Shown one piece after another: positions 1-9,208 of a stretch of 64,000 nt of DNA; the stretch's first letter is position 1, and each line of letters starts with the position of its first letter. The notes under the pieces are model-generated. The model saw nothing but the letters and a program-made list of their open reading frames with translations, was not told where the DNA came from and searched no databases. Origin of the DNA: Agrobacterium tumefaciens (GTDB taxonomy: Bacteria > Pseudomonadota > Alphaproteobacteria > Rhizobiales > Rhizobiaceae); the NCBI RefSeq assembly GCF_013337285.1, contig NZ_SUPW01000003.1:434001-498000 (forward strand), written 5' to 3'. The position numbers and the translations under genes are program-made.

Positions 1-1
1 C

Positions 2-298
2 AAGGCGATGATACCGGCGCTCTCCCGCGTCCGGGTTCTGCGCTCTTGGGGCGGCATCATGGATATGTCGATGGACGGCTCACCGATCATCGACCGCACG
101 CCGATCGACAATCTCTACCTGAATGCCGGCTGGTGTTACGGCGGCTTCAAGGCGACGCCCGCATCCGGTTTCTGCTTCGCCCATCTTCTGGCGCGCGGCG
201 CACCGCAGGAAACGGCAACGGCCTTCCGGCTGGATCGCTTCCAGCGCGGTTACCTCATCGATGAAAAAGGCCAGGGCGCCCAGCCCAACCTTCATTAA
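2..298 (+). CDS. soxB: Sarcosine oxidase subunit beta, C-terminal part (5'-truncated by window edge)
   Basis: This is the last ~98 codons of a gene that begins outside the window; the reading frame is open to the first base. SoxB is the FAD/FMN-binding catalytic subunit of heterotetrameric sarcosine oxidase, which oxidatively demethylates sarcosine to glycine with 5,10-methylene-THF and H2O2. The visible tail (GWCYGGFKATPASGF, then AHLLA) matches the C-terminal substrate-pocket strand of amine oxidases of the DAO family. Identification rests mainly on the immediately following soxD, soxA and soxG in the classical soxBDAG order. Only the C-terminus can be judged. Confidence 0.85.
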   Translation, partial: KAMIPALSRVRVLRSWGGIMDMSMDGSPIIDRTPIDNLYLNAGWCYGGFKATPASGFCFAHLLARGAPQETATAFRLDRFQRGYLIDEKGQGAQPNLH

Positions 299-321
299 AT
301 TGCGGATCAAGGACATCTGAA

Positions 322-597
322 ATGGCAAGTCTCGTGCCCTGCCCGCATTGCGGGCCAAGACCCAAGGAAGAATTCACCATTAAGGGTGCCGCCCTTGCCC
401 GGCCGGCAGCGGATGCCGGCGCCGAGGAATGGTTCGATTACGTCTATCTGCGCGATAATCCGCGCGGCACCTATGAAGAATATTGGCACCACACCGCTGG
501 TTGCCGCCGCTGGCTGGTCGTTAGCCGCGATACGGTCACCCATGAGATATCCGCCTGCCGTGATGCCGCCGATGAGAAGAAAGTGACAAGCGCATGA
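322..597 (+). CDS. soxD: Sarcosine oxidase subunit delta
   Basis: A 91-residue protein, the usual size for SoxD, the small zinc-binding subunit of heterotetrameric sarcosine oxidase. Cys7, His9, Cys10 and Cys61 are placed as expected for the structural zinc site; the WFDYVYLRDNPRG segment is typical of the family. It lies 23 bp after soxB, and its stop overlaps the soxA start (ATGA), so the two genes are probably translationally coupled. The subunit is cytoplasmic and has no catalytic role of its own. Confidence 0.93.
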   Translation: MASLVPCPHCGPRPKEEFTIKGAALARPAADAGAEEWFDYVYLRDNPRGTYEEYWHHTAGCRRWLVVSRDTVTHEISACRDAADEKKVTSA

Positions 598-3557
598 CCT
601 TCCACCGCCTGAAGACCGGCGGTCTGATCGACCGCTCCAAACCGCTTTCCTTCACTTTCGACGGCAAAACCATGCGAGGCTTCGAAGGCGACAGCCTTGC
701 CTCCGCCCTGCTCGCCAACGGCCAGCAACTCGTCGGCCGCAGTTTCAAGTATCACCGCCCGCGCGGCATATTGACGGCGGGCGCCGCCGAGCCGAACGCG
801 TTGATGACGATTGGCAGCGGCGGGCGTACGGAGCCGAACACGCGCGCCACCATGCAGGAGCTTTATGCCGGGCTGGAAGCGAAAAGCCAAAACCGCTGGC
901 CCTCCCTCGATTTCGATATCGGCGCACTGACCGGCCTTCTTTCGCCCTTTCTCGGCGCGGGTTTCTACTACAAGACGTTCATGTGGCCCGCCGCCTTTTG
1001 GGAAAAAATCTACGAGCCCTTCATTCGCAAAGCCGCCGGTCTCGGCAAGGCAAGCTACGAGGCAGACCCGGATGCCTATGACAAATGCTGGGCGCATTGC
1101 GATCTGCTGGTGATCGGTTCCGGCGCAGCGGGACTTGCAGCGGCGCTTGCCGCAGGGCGCGTCGGCGCACGCGTCATCATTCTGGACGAACATTCCGTCG
1201 CGGGTGGTGGGCTTTTGTCTGAAACCGCAATCATAGGCGGCAAGAGCGCTCCGGATTTCACCGCGCAATGCATTGCCGAGCTCGAAGCCCTGCCGAATGT
1301 GACGGTACTGACGCGGACCACGGCCTTCGGCTGGTATGACGGCAATGTCTTCGGCGCGGTGGAGCGGGTACAGAAGCACTTGGCTCACCCCAAAACGCAT
1401 GTGCCGGTGGAGCGCCTGTGGCGCATCGTCGCCAAACGCGCGCTGCTTGCCACCGGCGCGGAAGAGCGGCCGCTGGTCTTCGGCGGCAATGATATTCCCG
1501 GCGTGATGGTGGCGAGCGCCATGCGCAGCTATCTCAACCGTTATGCCATAAGCCCCGGCAAGACGACGGCGATTTTCACCACCAATGACAGCGGTTACTC
1601 GCTCGCCCGCGATCTGGAGGCGCAGGGTGTCACTCTTGCCGCCATCATCGATAGCCGCCAGCAGGGTAATCCCGGTTACGAAGGCAAGGCGCGTGTCATC
1701 AAAGGTGGCGTCGTCTCGAATGCAAAGGGCGGCAAGGCGCTGTCCGCCATAGAGATTTATGCCAATGACCGCACGGAGAGCATGAATATCGATGCGCTCG
1801 CCATGTCGGGCGGTCTCAGCCCCGTTATCCATCTTGCCTGCCATCGCGGCGGAAAGCCGGTCTGGTCGGAAGACAATGTTGCCTTCCTCGCACCCGCCAA
1901 TCTCAAGGGGCTCGAACTCGCCGGCACGGTATCCGCGATAAATGGCATCGCCGCCTGCCTTGAGGATGGCGCGCGAAAGGGTGCGGCGCTTGCGCAGGAT
2001 CTTGGTTTTGCAGCGACCACACCGACATTCGGCGTCGTGGAAAACGACATCGTAGCCCCGCCCGCAAAGCCGCTCTGGTCCATCCCCGGCATCAAGGCGA
2101 AAGCCTTTGTCGATTACCAGAATGATGTTCATCGCAAGGATCTTGGCCTTGCCGTCAGCGAGGGTTACGGCCATGTCGAACTGGCCAAGCGTTATACAAC
2201 AAACGGCATGGCGACGGATCAGGGCAAGCTTTCCAACGTCAACGCCATCGGGCTGCTGGCCGAGGCGCGTGGCGTTTCCCCGGCGGATGTCGGCACCACC
2301 ACGTTCCGGCCGTTCTACACGCCCGTCTCCTTTGGCGCGCTCACCGGCGCTTATCACGGCCATCATTTTCAGCCGGTGCGGAAATCACCGCTGCATGGCT
2401 GGGCCGAGAAAAACGGGGCGATCTTCGTTGAAACCGGTCTCTGGTATCGCTCCTCCTGGTTTCCCCGCAGCGATGAAAACGACTGGCGGGAAAGCGTTGA
2501 CCGCGAGGTTCTGAACGTTCGCAAAAATGCCGGCCTCTGCGATGTGTCGATGCTCGGCAAGATCGAGATTTGCGGCCGCGACGCTGCCGAATTCCTCAAC
2601 CGGGTCTATTGCAATGCCTTCCTCAAGCTGCCGGTCGGCAAGGCGCGATATGGCCTGATGCTGCGCGAAGACGGTATGATCTATGACGACGGCACCACCA
2701 GCCGGCTGGAGGAAAACCGCTTTTTCATGACAACCACCACGGCCTATGCGGCAGGTGTCATGAACCATCTTGAATTCTGCGCCCAGGCGCTCTGGCCCGA
2801 TCTCGACGTGCGGCTTGCCTCGGTCACCGATCAATGGGCGCAGATGGCGATTGCCGGACCCAAGGCACGCACCATTATCCAGAAAATCGTCGATGAGGAT
2901 ATTTCCGACGACGCCTTTCCCTTCCTTGCGGCAAAAGAAGTCTCGCTCTTCGGCGGGCAACTGTATGCTCGCCTGTTCCGGATTGCCTTCTCCGGCGAAC
3001 TGGCTTACGAACTTGCCGTTCCCGCCGGTTATGGCGAAAGCGTTGCAGATGCACTGATGGAAGCAGGCAGGTCCGAGACCATCATGCCCTATGGCGTCGA
3101 GGCGCTCGGCGTGCTGCGCATCGAAAAGGGCCATGTCACCCATAACGAGATTAACGGCACGGTGGTGCCCGCCGATCTCGGCTTTGGCAAAATGGTCTCC
3201 GCCACCAAGGCCGATTTCATCGGCCGTCGAATGCTGGAGCGCGAGGGGCTTTCCGCAGCGGACCGGCCAAGTCTTGTTGGTGTCTTGCCGCTTGATCCCA
3301 GCCAGTCCTTCCGAAGCGGCTCGCATATTCTTGCTAAAGACGCTCCGGCAACGCTGGAGAACGATCAGGGTTATGTGACCTCAAGCGCGTTTTCACCCCA
3401 TCTCGGCTCCACCATCGGTCTCGCGCTCGTCAAGAACGGCCCGGGCAGACATGGCGAAGAAGTCGTTGTGTGGAACGGCCTGCGCAATGAATTCACCGCC
3501 GCCCGCCTGTGCCATCCGGTTTTCTTCGACCCTGAGAACGAGAAGCTCCATGTCTGA
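594..3557 (+). CDS. soxA: Sarcosine oxidase subunit alpha
   Basis: A 987-residue protein, full length for SoxA. The N-terminal part carries a 2Fe-2S-ferredoxin-like fold remnant, followed by a dinucleotide-binding segment (VIGSGAAGLAAALAAG, about residues 170-190) that holds NAD+. The C-terminal ~380 residues resemble GcvT/aminomethyltransferase, the folate-binding module that captures formaldehyde as 5,10-methylene-THF. It overlaps soxD by four bases and soxG by eight. The long open frames on the opposite strand in this region are coding shadows. Family assignment is secure from length, domain order and neighbours. Confidence 0.95.
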   Translation: MTFHRLKTGGLIDRSKPLSFTFDGKTMRGFEGDSLASALLANGQQLVGRSFKYHRPRGILTAGAAEPNALMTIGSGGRTEPNTRATMQELYAGLEAKSQNRWPSLDFDIGALTGLLSPFLGAGFYYKTFMWPAAFWEKIYEPFIRKAAGLGKASYEADPDAYDKCWAHCDLLVIGSGAAGLAAALAAGRVGARVIILDEHSVAGGGLLSETAIIGGKSAPDFTAQCIAELEALPNVTVLTRTTAFGWYDGNVFGAVERVQKHLAHPKTHVPVERLWRIVAKRALLATGAEERPLVFGGNDIPGVMVASAMRSYLNRYAISPGKTTAIFTTNDSGYSLARDLEAQGVTLAAIIDSRQQGNPGYEGKARVIKGGVVSNAKGGKALSAIEIYANDRTESMNIDALAMSGGLSPVIHLACHRGGKPVWSEDNVAFLAPANLKGLELAGTVSAINGIAACLEDGARKGAALAQDLGFAATTPTFGVVENDIVAPPAKPLWSIPGIKAKAFVDYQNDVHRKDLGLAVSEGYGHVELAKRYTTNGMATDQGKLSNVNAIGLLAEARGVSPADVGTTTFRPFYTPVSFGALTGAYHGHHFQPVRKSPLHGWAEKNGAIFVETGLWYRSSWFPRSDENDWRESVDREVLNVRKNAGLCDVSMLGKIEICGRDAAEFLNRVYCNAFLKLPVGKARYGLMLREDGMIYDDGTTSRLEENRFFMTTTTAYAAGVMNHLEFCAQALWPDLDVRLASVTDQWAQMAIAGPKARTIIQKIVDEDISDDAFPFLAAKEVSLFGGQLYARLFRIAFSGELAYELAVPAGYGESVADALMEAGRSETIMPYGVEALGVLRIEKGHVTHNEINGTVVPADLGFGKMVSATKADFIGRRMLEREGLSAADRPSLVGVLPLDPSQSFRSGSHILAKDAPATLENDQGYVTSSAFSPHLGSTIGLALVKNGPGRHGEEVVVWNGLRNEFTAARLCHPVFFDPENEKLHV

Positions 3558-4098
3558 TTTCAAGCCTGATTTCAAATCTGGTTTCCAGCCGGCCCTCCGC
3601 CCGGTACTGGGAAAAAAGGGAGCGATTGCTTCCACCGCCATCAAGCTCTCTCCCCTGCCGGAAGGCGCGATCATTCATGTGCTGGCCGCGCCCGGCGCAG
3701 CGGATATGGAAGTTCGCCTGCGCAGCCTCGCAAAAGGCGATGTGCGGGCGGTCTCTCCCGGCCAATGGTTCATCGTCGGCGAAGAGCCGCTGTCTCACGC
3801 GGAGATGAAGGCGTTTCTTGCGGTGCTTGAGCCACAGGCAACGGGTGTAGACCAGAGCCAGGGACGCGTGCGTATTCGTATCGAAGGCAGGATGGCCGAG
3901 CGGGTGCTGGCAAAAGGAACGGCGGCCGATCTTTCCATCGCCGCTTTTCCGACGGGACACTCCGCCACGACGCTGATCGGCCATATCGCCGCGCATCTCA
4001 CCCGGCTTGACGGGCAGGTGTTCGAAGTCATCGTTTTGCGCGGCTTTGCCGAAAGCCTGTGGGACGATCTTGCCCGGATGAGCCTTGAATTCCAGTGA
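3550..4098 (+). CDS. soxG: Sarcosine oxidase subunit gamma
   Basis: A 182-residue protein using the ATG at 3550, which overlaps the soxA stop (ATGTCTGA). An upstream in-frame start would lie well inside soxA and is less likely. SoxG completes the soxBDAG heterotetramer. Gamma subunits are poorly conserved; here the GcvT-like pattern (SLWDDLARMS at the C-terminus) and the position support the call. The gene ends 10 bp before the stop of the convergent LacI-type regulator, and no clear hairpin terminator is visible between them. Confidence 0.9.
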   Translation: MSDFKPDFKSGFQPALRPVLGKKGAIASTAIKLSPLPEGAIIHVLAAPGAADMEVRLRSLAKGDVRAVSPGQWFIVGEEPLSHAEMKAFLAVLEPQATGVDQSQGRVRIRIEGRMAERVLAKGTAADLSIAAFPTGHSATTLIGHIAAHLTRLDGQVFEVIVLRGFAESLWDDLARMSLEFQ

Positions 4099-4108
4099 TC
4101 CTATCGGC

Positions 4109-5149
4109 CTAGGTCCAGATGCTTTCGGGCGTCAGGATTTCAAAGGGAACGATCCGCTGTTCGACGGAGGATGTGTCGCCATTCTCGACGCGCCGTAACA
4201 TCACGTCGATCAATTGCTGCGGCATCCTGTCGAGGGGAAGCGGCAGCGAGGCGGTGATCAGCCCTTCATTCAAACCCTTGCGCGTTTCCGGGCCGATATC
4301 GTTGCAGATGATTTTTATGCCGCGCTGCTTCTCCGCGGGCAACTCCCGAAGTGCCCGCAGAACGCCGGATATGCCGCCGCCATTGACATAAATCCCCTTG
4401 AGGCCGGGTTCGGAGGCAATCATGTCACGGATGATGACATAGGCATTTTCCGGCTCTTCGTGTGTCAGCAGCGTTTCTGCCACCTGCAGTTCAGGTGTGT
4501 TTTCCCGCATATAAGAGCGGAAACTGGCATCCGAAACATCCTGACACTGATAGCGGTTGCTGCCGATCAGCGGCACAACCATGCCCTCACCCTTCACCGT
4601 CTGGCTGAGGAACCATGCCGCCGTGCGTCCGCGTTTCCAGCTATCGGTTCCGACAAACCCCGCGCGGCTCGCCGCCGACAGATCGGACACGTAGGTGACC
4701 ACGGGAACACCCCTGCCCCGCAGCTCGTCGATCGCCTGGCTGACGAGCGGATGATCGGCCGTCACCACCGCGATCGCACTGCAGGATTGCCCCATCTTCA
4801 GGAGATTGGCGGAAACGGCCTCCGGTGAGAGGTCGTCCTCGAACACGACATCCGGCTCGATGATGCTGTCCGGCCTTTGGCGTGCAGCGGCGACGATCCC
4901 CTCCGCCCACAACCGGTAGAGCGGCCGATGGGATTGCTGCAGCAGAAAACCGAGCCTGTAATGGGGCATGGCCTCACGACGCCGGTCCTTGATGGTGCCG
5001 AGACCATAAAAACCGATCTCCTCCGCCGCCTTGAGAATCTGGTCGATCGTATCCTGACGCACGGCGGTCGAACCGTGCAGCAGCCGGTTGACCGTGGAGA
5101 TGCTGACACCGGCTGCCTTGGCGAGATCGGTAATGGTCGGTCGGTTCAT
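4109..5149 (-). CDS. LacI-family transcriptional regulator of the adjacent sugar operon
   Basis: A 346-residue protein with the LacI helix-turn-helix at residues ~5-25 (TDLAKAAGVSISTVNRLLHG) and a periplasmic-binding-protein-like sensor domain behind it. It is transcribed divergently from the ABC transporter starting at 5298, which is the usual arrangement for a local repressor responding to the imported sugar or a metabolite. The 148 bp between the two genes contain an inverted repeat (5163-5194) that is a good operator candidate. The ligand cannot be deduced from sequence. Confidence 0.92.
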   Translation of the reverse strand: MNRPTITDLAKAAGVSISTVNRLLHGSTAVRQDTIDQILKAAEEIGFYGLGTIKDRRREAMPHYRLGFLLQQSHRPLYRLWAEGIVAAARQRPDSIIEPDVVFEDDLSPEAVSANLLKMGQSCSAIAVVTADHPLVSQAIDELRGRGVPVVTYVSDLSAASRAGFVGTDSWKRGRTAAWFLSQTVKGEGMVVPLIGSNRYQCQDVSDASFRSYMRENTPELQVAETLLTHEEPENAYVIIRDMIASEPGLKGIYVNGGGISGVLRALRELPAEKQRGIKIICNDIGPETRKGLNEGLITASLPLPLDRMPQQLIDVMLRRVENGDTSSVEQRIVPFEILTPESIWT

Positions 5150-5162
5150 GGCGCCTCACAAT

Positions 5163-5194
5163 CGTATCATTCATGAATGACATGTGATGATACG
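5163..5194. promoter_or_regulatory. Nested inverted repeat, candidate LacI-type operator
   Basis: The outer arms CGTATCAT (5163-5170) and ATGATACG (5187-5194) are perfect inverted complements. Inside them lies a second perfect 14 bp palindrome, TCATTCATGAATGA (5167-5180). The site sits 14 bp upstream of the regulator start and about 100 bp upstream of the binding-protein gene, so it could control both divergent promoters. Assignment to the neighbouring LacI protein is inference from position. Confidence 0.5.
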
Positions 5195-5297
5195 AAATGC
5201 AACATCAAATGAAATATAAATTCCATTCTCAGAAAAATGAAAGATATAAATCATCTTGTCATTTTGGCCCATCGGGAGAATGGGCAGGGAGGAAACA

Positions 5298-6263
5298 ATG
5301 GCATATTTCACGAAATTTCTCATGGCGGGCGCCGCATCGCTCATAATGGCGTCCAGTGCGTTTGCCGCCAATATTGCCGTCATCGGCGGCAAGAATGACG
5401 ATGCGTTCTGGAACCTCATCAAAAAAGGTCTGGATGACGCACGCCTCGTGGTCGAGGCAAATGGCGGCAAGGTCAATTATCTTCGTTTGCAGACCTATGA
5501 CAATTTTGCGCCGGATGTGGTGCAGCTGATCCAGACCGCCATCAGCCAGAAGGTTGACGGCCTCGTGATCCCGAACTGGGTGCCGGAAGGCGAGGATCCG
5601 GCGATACGCGAAGCCATCAAGGCCGGTATCAAGGTCATTCTCATGAATGCCGGGGGCCATGAAAAGGCGAAAGAACTCGGTGCGATCAATTATGTCGGCT
5701 CCGACGAATATCTGGCGGGTGTCGCCGGCGGCGAATATTTCGCCAAACAGGGTAAGAAGAACGTCATCTGCGTCAATACCGTTCCGGGTGCAGCCAATCT
5801 AGAAGCACGATGCAAGGGCGTCATCGACGGCATCACCAAGGTCGGCGGCGTCGGCAAGCAATTGCCGCTTCCCGCCACCAGTTTCGGCGATGCCACAGCT
5901 GTCGCCGAAGCCATCAAGGCCACCCTGCTTCAGGATAGCAAGATCGATGGCGTTCTCACCATTGCTGCGGGCGATGCGGATTCAGCCGCCATTGGCGTCA
6001 TGCAGGCGGGCAAGACCGAAACGGTACTGCTTGGCACCTTCGACCTCAACCAGTCCGGCCTCGATCGCATCAAGGATGGAACGCAAGGTTTTGCAATCGA
6101 CCAGCAGCCCTATCTTCAGTCGCTGCTGGCGGTAACGCTGCTCGCCTCGGCCATCGATTTCGGAACCGATCTGCCGACCGCGCCGCTGCTGACGGGGCCA
6201 AGCATCGTCGACAAATCCAACATCGAGGCCACGCTTGCCGGCGTTGCCAAGGGTGCACGCTGA
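5298..6263 (+). CDS. Sugar ABC transporter periplasmic substrate-binding protein
   Basis: 321 residues from the ATG at 5298, which has a GGGAGGAAAC ribosome site; a start 14 codons upstream would spoil the signal peptide. The N-terminus (AAASLIMASSAFA) is a Sec signal peptide with probable cleavage after AFA. The rest is a ribose/LacI-type binding protein of the CUT2 class (IAVIGGKNDDAFW, then DGLVIPNWVPEG). Neighbours are the permease and a single-domain ATPase, an order like FrcBCA of Sinorhizobium. The substrate is probably a sugar or polyol but is unidentified. Confidence 0.92.
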   Translation: MAYFTKFLMAGAASLIMASSAFAANIAVIGGKNDDAFWNLIKKGLDDARLVVEANGGKVNYLRLQTYDNFAPDVVQLIQTAISQKVDGLVIPNWVPEGEDPAIREAIKAGIKVILMNAGGHEKAKELGAINYVGSDEYLAGVAGGEYFAKQGKKNVICVNTVPGAANLEARCKGVIDGITKVGGVGKQLPLPATSFGDATAVAEAIKATLLQDSKIDGVLTIAAGDADSAAIGVMQAGKTETVLLGTFDLNQSGLDRIKDGTQGFAIDQQPYLQSLLAVTLLASAIDFGTDLPTAPLLTGPSIVDKSNIEATLAGVAKGAR

Positions 6264-6277
6264 GCGGTGATCCACGC

Positions 6278-6316
6278 CCGATCCCGGCACCCGGCAATAC
6301 CGGCGTTCGGGATCGG
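6278..6316 (+). terminator. Intercistronic stem-loop after binding-protein gene
   Basis: Nine-base perfect arms CCGATCCCG (6278-6286) and CGGGATCGG (6308-6316) enclose a second small CCGG/CCGG stem. There is no U-run, so it is probably an mRNA-stabilising or attenuating hairpin that keeps binding-protein message in excess over permease message. Confidence 0.55.
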
Positions 6317-6357
6317 CAGGCGAGGACATTGCCGCAAAACCCAAGGTCAATAGTGGA

Positions 6358-7371
6358 GTGAACGACGTGAAAAATCTCTCTTTGAGCGACCTTCTGCGTC
6401 GCCCGGAATCAGGCGCCTTTCTTGGCCTTGTTTTCGTTCTTGCCTTCTTCGTTGTCTTCGGCAGCATCGAATTTCTCAAACCCGCAGGCGCTGCAAGCTG
6501 GCTGAATGTCGCCGCCAATCTCGGCATCGTCGCCATTCCCGTCGGCCTTCTCATGATTTCCGGCGAGCTGGACATTTCCATCGGCGCGATGATCCCGGCA
6601 GGCGCGCTGACGGTCGCCATCATCTCCGGTTATTATGGCATGCCGATCTGGCTCGGCGTCATCGGCGCGCTTGGTCTTGGCGTACTTGTCGGCCTGATCA
6701 ACGGCTTTCTGGTGATACGGACGGTGGTGCCGTCGCTGATCGTCACACTCGGCACGCTCTTTGCCGTGCAGGGGCTGATCCTCGGTTTTTCGGTGCTACT
6801 GACCGGAACAACCAGCGTTGCGCTGAGCCCGGCGCAATCCGGCCCGATCGCCAAATTTCTTTTCGGACAGTTCATCGGCGGCAGTTTTCAGGTCAGCATC
6901 GTCTGGTGGCTCCTGTTGACGGCGATCTATATCTTCTACGTCCACTATTCGCCTTTCGGAAACTGGATTTTCGCGATGGGCGGCGACCGGGTGAGCGCCC
7001 GCAATGCTGGCATTCCCACCGACAGGCTGACGGTCACGCTCTTCGTCCTCTCCTCCGTCAGCGCCTCCTTCGTCGGTGTCTGTCAGGCCATCTTGTTCAA
7101 TGTCGCCCAGGTTTCGGCCGGCATGACCTTCATCTTCAATTCCATCATCGCGGTCGTCGTGGGCGGGGTGCTCCTGACCGGCGGTTTCGGTTCGGTGATC
7201 GGCATATTTCTCGGCACCATCACCTTCGCCATCGTCAATCAGGGCATCTATTTCACCGCGTTCGACCGTAACTGGTCGAGCCTCATCATCGGCGTCATGC
7301 TGCTCTTGGCGGTGCTGATGAATAACACCTTCCGCATCATGGCGCTGACCTACTCCCCGAAGAAGAAGTGA
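6358..7371 (+). CDS. Sugar ABC transporter permease (RbsC/FrcC type)
   Basis: A 337-residue, very hydrophobic protein with about 8-10 predicted membrane segments. The segment ISGELDISIGAM is the diagnostic motif of the BPD_transp_2 family (ribose/xylose/fructose permeases). The start is a GTG at 6358 or the nearby GTG at 6367; neither has a strong ribosome site. It sits between the binding protein and the ATPase and would form the homodimeric inner-membrane channel. Confidence 0.92.
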   Translation: MNDVKNLSLSDLLRRPESGAFLGLVFVLAFFVVFGSIEFLKPAGAASWLNVAANLGIVAIPVGLLMISGELDISIGAMIPAGALTVAIISGYYGMPIWLGVIGALGLGVLVGLINGFLVIRTVVPSLIVTLGTLFAVQGLILGFSVLLTGTTSVALSPAQSGPIAKFLFGQFIGGSFQVSIVWWLLLTAIYIFYVHYSPFGNWIFAMGGDRVSARNAGIPTDRLTVTLFVLSSVSASFVGVCQAILFNVAQVSAGMTFIFNSIIAVVVGGVLLTGGFGSVIGIFLGTITFAIVNQGIYFTAFDRNWSSLIIGVMLLLAVLMNNTFRIMALTYSPKKK

Positions 7372-7380
7372 GGCCGGACC

Positions 7381-8202
7381 ATGACGACACCTATTCTCGA
7401 ACTTAAAAACGTCAACAAATCCTTTGGTCCCATCGATGTTCTGCACGATATCTCGCTGAAGGTGCGCGCCGGCGAGGTCCTCTGCCTGCTGGGAGACAAT
7501 GGTGCTGGAAAATCCACGCTGATCAAGACGCTGGCCGGCGTCTACCAGCCCAGTTCCGGCGAGCTGCTGATGGATGGAGAGCTGGTCAATTTCGACGGGC
7601 CGCGCGATGCGCAGCGCATGGGCATTTCCACCGTGCACCAGTTTGGCGGCACCTTTCCGCTGATGAGCATCGGCCGCTCGTTCTTCATCGGCGCAGAACC
7701 CACGAAAGGCTTCTGGCCTTTCCGGGTCTACGACCGCAAGAAGGCCAATGAAATCGCCGTCAAGGCAGTGCAGGAATTCGGCATCACCCGCATCGATGAC
7801 GGCGACCGCCTGATCGGCGGGCTTTCCGGCGGCGAGCGGCAATCGCTCGCCATCGCTCGCGCGGTGCATTTCGGCGCACGCGTTCTCATCCTCGACGAGC
7901 CGACGGCGGCGCTGGGCGTGAAACAGGCGTCCCACGTCCTGCGCATCGTGCTGGAAGCGCGCAAGCGGGGGATCGCGGTGATCTTCATCACCCATCAGGT
8001 CACCCACGCCATCGCCGTCGGCGACCATTTCGCCGTGCTCATCCGCGGTGCGGTCGCCGCCAACTTCCGCAAGGGCGAGAAATCCCGCGAGGAAATCACC
8101 GATCTGATGGCCGGCGGCGAAGCGCTCGCCGACCTCGGCGCAGAGGTGGAAAATTACATGGCCAGCCATGACGGCCACCCGCCGCAGCCTCCATCCAATT
8201 AA
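7381..8202 (+). CDS. Sugar ABC transporter ATPase, single nucleotide-binding domain
   Basis: A 273-residue ATPase. Walker A is GDNGAGKS (residues 38-45), the signature is LSGGERQSLAIARA, and Walker B is VLILDEPTAALG. CUT2 ATPases are normally tandem proteins of about 500 residues; this one has a single domain like FrcA and would act as a homodimer. It follows the permease by 9 bp and precedes a TIM-barrel isomerase by 23 bp, so all belong to one operon. Confidence 0.92.
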   Translation: MTTPILELKNVNKSFGPIDVLHDISLKVRAGEVLCLLGDNGAGKSTLIKTLAGVYQPSSGELLMDGELVNFDGPRDAQRMGISTVHQFGGTFPLMSIGRSFFIGAEPTKGFWPFRVYDRKKANEIAVKAVQEFGITRIDDGDRLIGGLSGGERQSLAIARAVHFGARVLILDEPTAALGVKQASHVLRIVLEARKRGIAVIFITHQVTHAIAVGDHFAVLIRGAVAANFRKGEKSREEITDLMAGGEALADLGAEVENYMASHDGHPPQPPSN

Positions 8203-8225
8203 GACGTCAAGAAGGATCAAGACAG

Positions 8226-9128
8226 ATGAAAATCGCCATCGACCCCCACATGCACCGTTTCACCAGCCTTGATGAACTGCCCGCCAAGGTGAAGGAGCTT
8301 GGCTTCGACTGGATCGAACTCAGCCCCCGCGCAGATTTCCTCGAATGGTTCAAAGCGCCGCGCGTGTTTCCCGAGCGCATCAGGTCCTTCAAGAGGGCGC
8401 TGAAACACGCCGATGTCGGCATCGCCTCGCTGCTGCCGATGTATCGCTGGGCCTCCAATGACGAGACGGAACGGCAGGCGGCGGTGAAACACTGGAAACG
8501 CGCCATCGAGATTGCCATCGAACTGGAGGTCGACACGATGAACTCCGAATTTGGCCGCGGACCGCATCCCGACAAGGGGTCATGTTATTGCTGCCACACC
8601 GGTTCGATGATCGAGGCCTGCGAGGATGCATGGTGGCGCTCCATGGAAGAACTGGTGCCGATCTTCGAGCGGGAGGGCATCAATCTGCATGTCGAGCCGC
8701 ACCCCGAAGACTGGTGCGAGACGCTGCAGCCGGCGCTCGACATCATCCGCACCGTCAATTCGAAGAATGTCAAGTTCCTCTATTGCGCGCCGCACACCTT
8801 CTATTTCGGCGACGACACCAAGGCGATGCTGCGCGAGGCTAAAGACGTGCTCGCCCATGTGCATGTGGGCGATACCTTCAACCACAAGGCCAGCTCCGGA
8901 TTGCGCTACATCCTCAACCCGCCCGGCACGCAGGCTCGGGTTCACCAGCACCTGAACATCGGCCAGGGCGAAGTGCCGTGGGACGACTTTTTCGGCACGC
9001 TTTCCGAAATCGGCTTCGACGGCATCATGACCTCCTGCGTCTTCGCCTGGGAGGACAGGGCGGATGAATCGAGCCGCTTCATGCGCGGCAAGATGCAGGA
9101 CTATATCGACCTCTATTTCAAGAAATAA
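8226..9128 (+). CDS. Xylose isomerase-like TIM-barrel protein (sugar phosphate isomerase/epimerase)
   Basis: A 300-residue protein of the AP-endonuclease family 2/xylose isomerase superfamily. These proteins bind a divalent metal with Glu/His/Asp residues at the C-terminal end of a TIM barrel and act on sugars or keto-sugars. Visible candidate ligand motifs are MNSEFGRGP, HVEPHPEDW and HVHVGDTFNHK. It is the first catabolic gene after the ABC transporter. Two more members of the superfamily follow, so it probably performs one step of a dedicated pathway. The exact reaction (isomerase, epimerase or lyase) cannot be read from the sequence. Confidence 0.82.
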   Translation: MKIAIDPHMHRFTSLDELPAKVKELGFDWIELSPRADFLEWFKAPRVFPERIRSFKRALKHADVGIASLLPMYRWASNDETERQAAVKHWKRAIEIAIELEVDTMNSEFGRGPHPDKGSCYCCHTGSMIEACEDAWWRSMEELVPIFEREGINLHVEPHPEDWCETLQPALDIIRTVNSKNVKFLYCAPHTFYFGDDTKAMLREAKDVLAHVHVGDTFNHKASSGLRYILNPPGTQARVHQHLNIGQGEVPWDDFFGTLSEIGFDGIMTSCVFAWEDRADESSRFMRGKMQDYIDLYFKK

Positions 9129-9150
9129 CGCGGCAAACCGGCGCTGATAC

Positions 9151-9168
9151 CGGGGCAATTCCGCCCCG
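9151..9168 (+). terminator. Intercistronic hairpin
   Basis: Perfect arms CGGGGC and GCCCCG around a six-base loop, midway in the 80 bp between two operon genes. No T-run follows, so it is more likely a processing or stability element than a full terminator. Confidence 0.4.
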
Positions 9169-9208
9169 AAACGGACCGTTTGGAACATCCAATTAAAAGG
9201 CGATCGAC

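Noticed and set aside
471..2366. Long 631-codon open frame on the minus strand inside soxA
   Set aside because: Antiparallel shadow of GC-rich coding DNA; the soxA product is a complete, recognisable protein on the plus strand.
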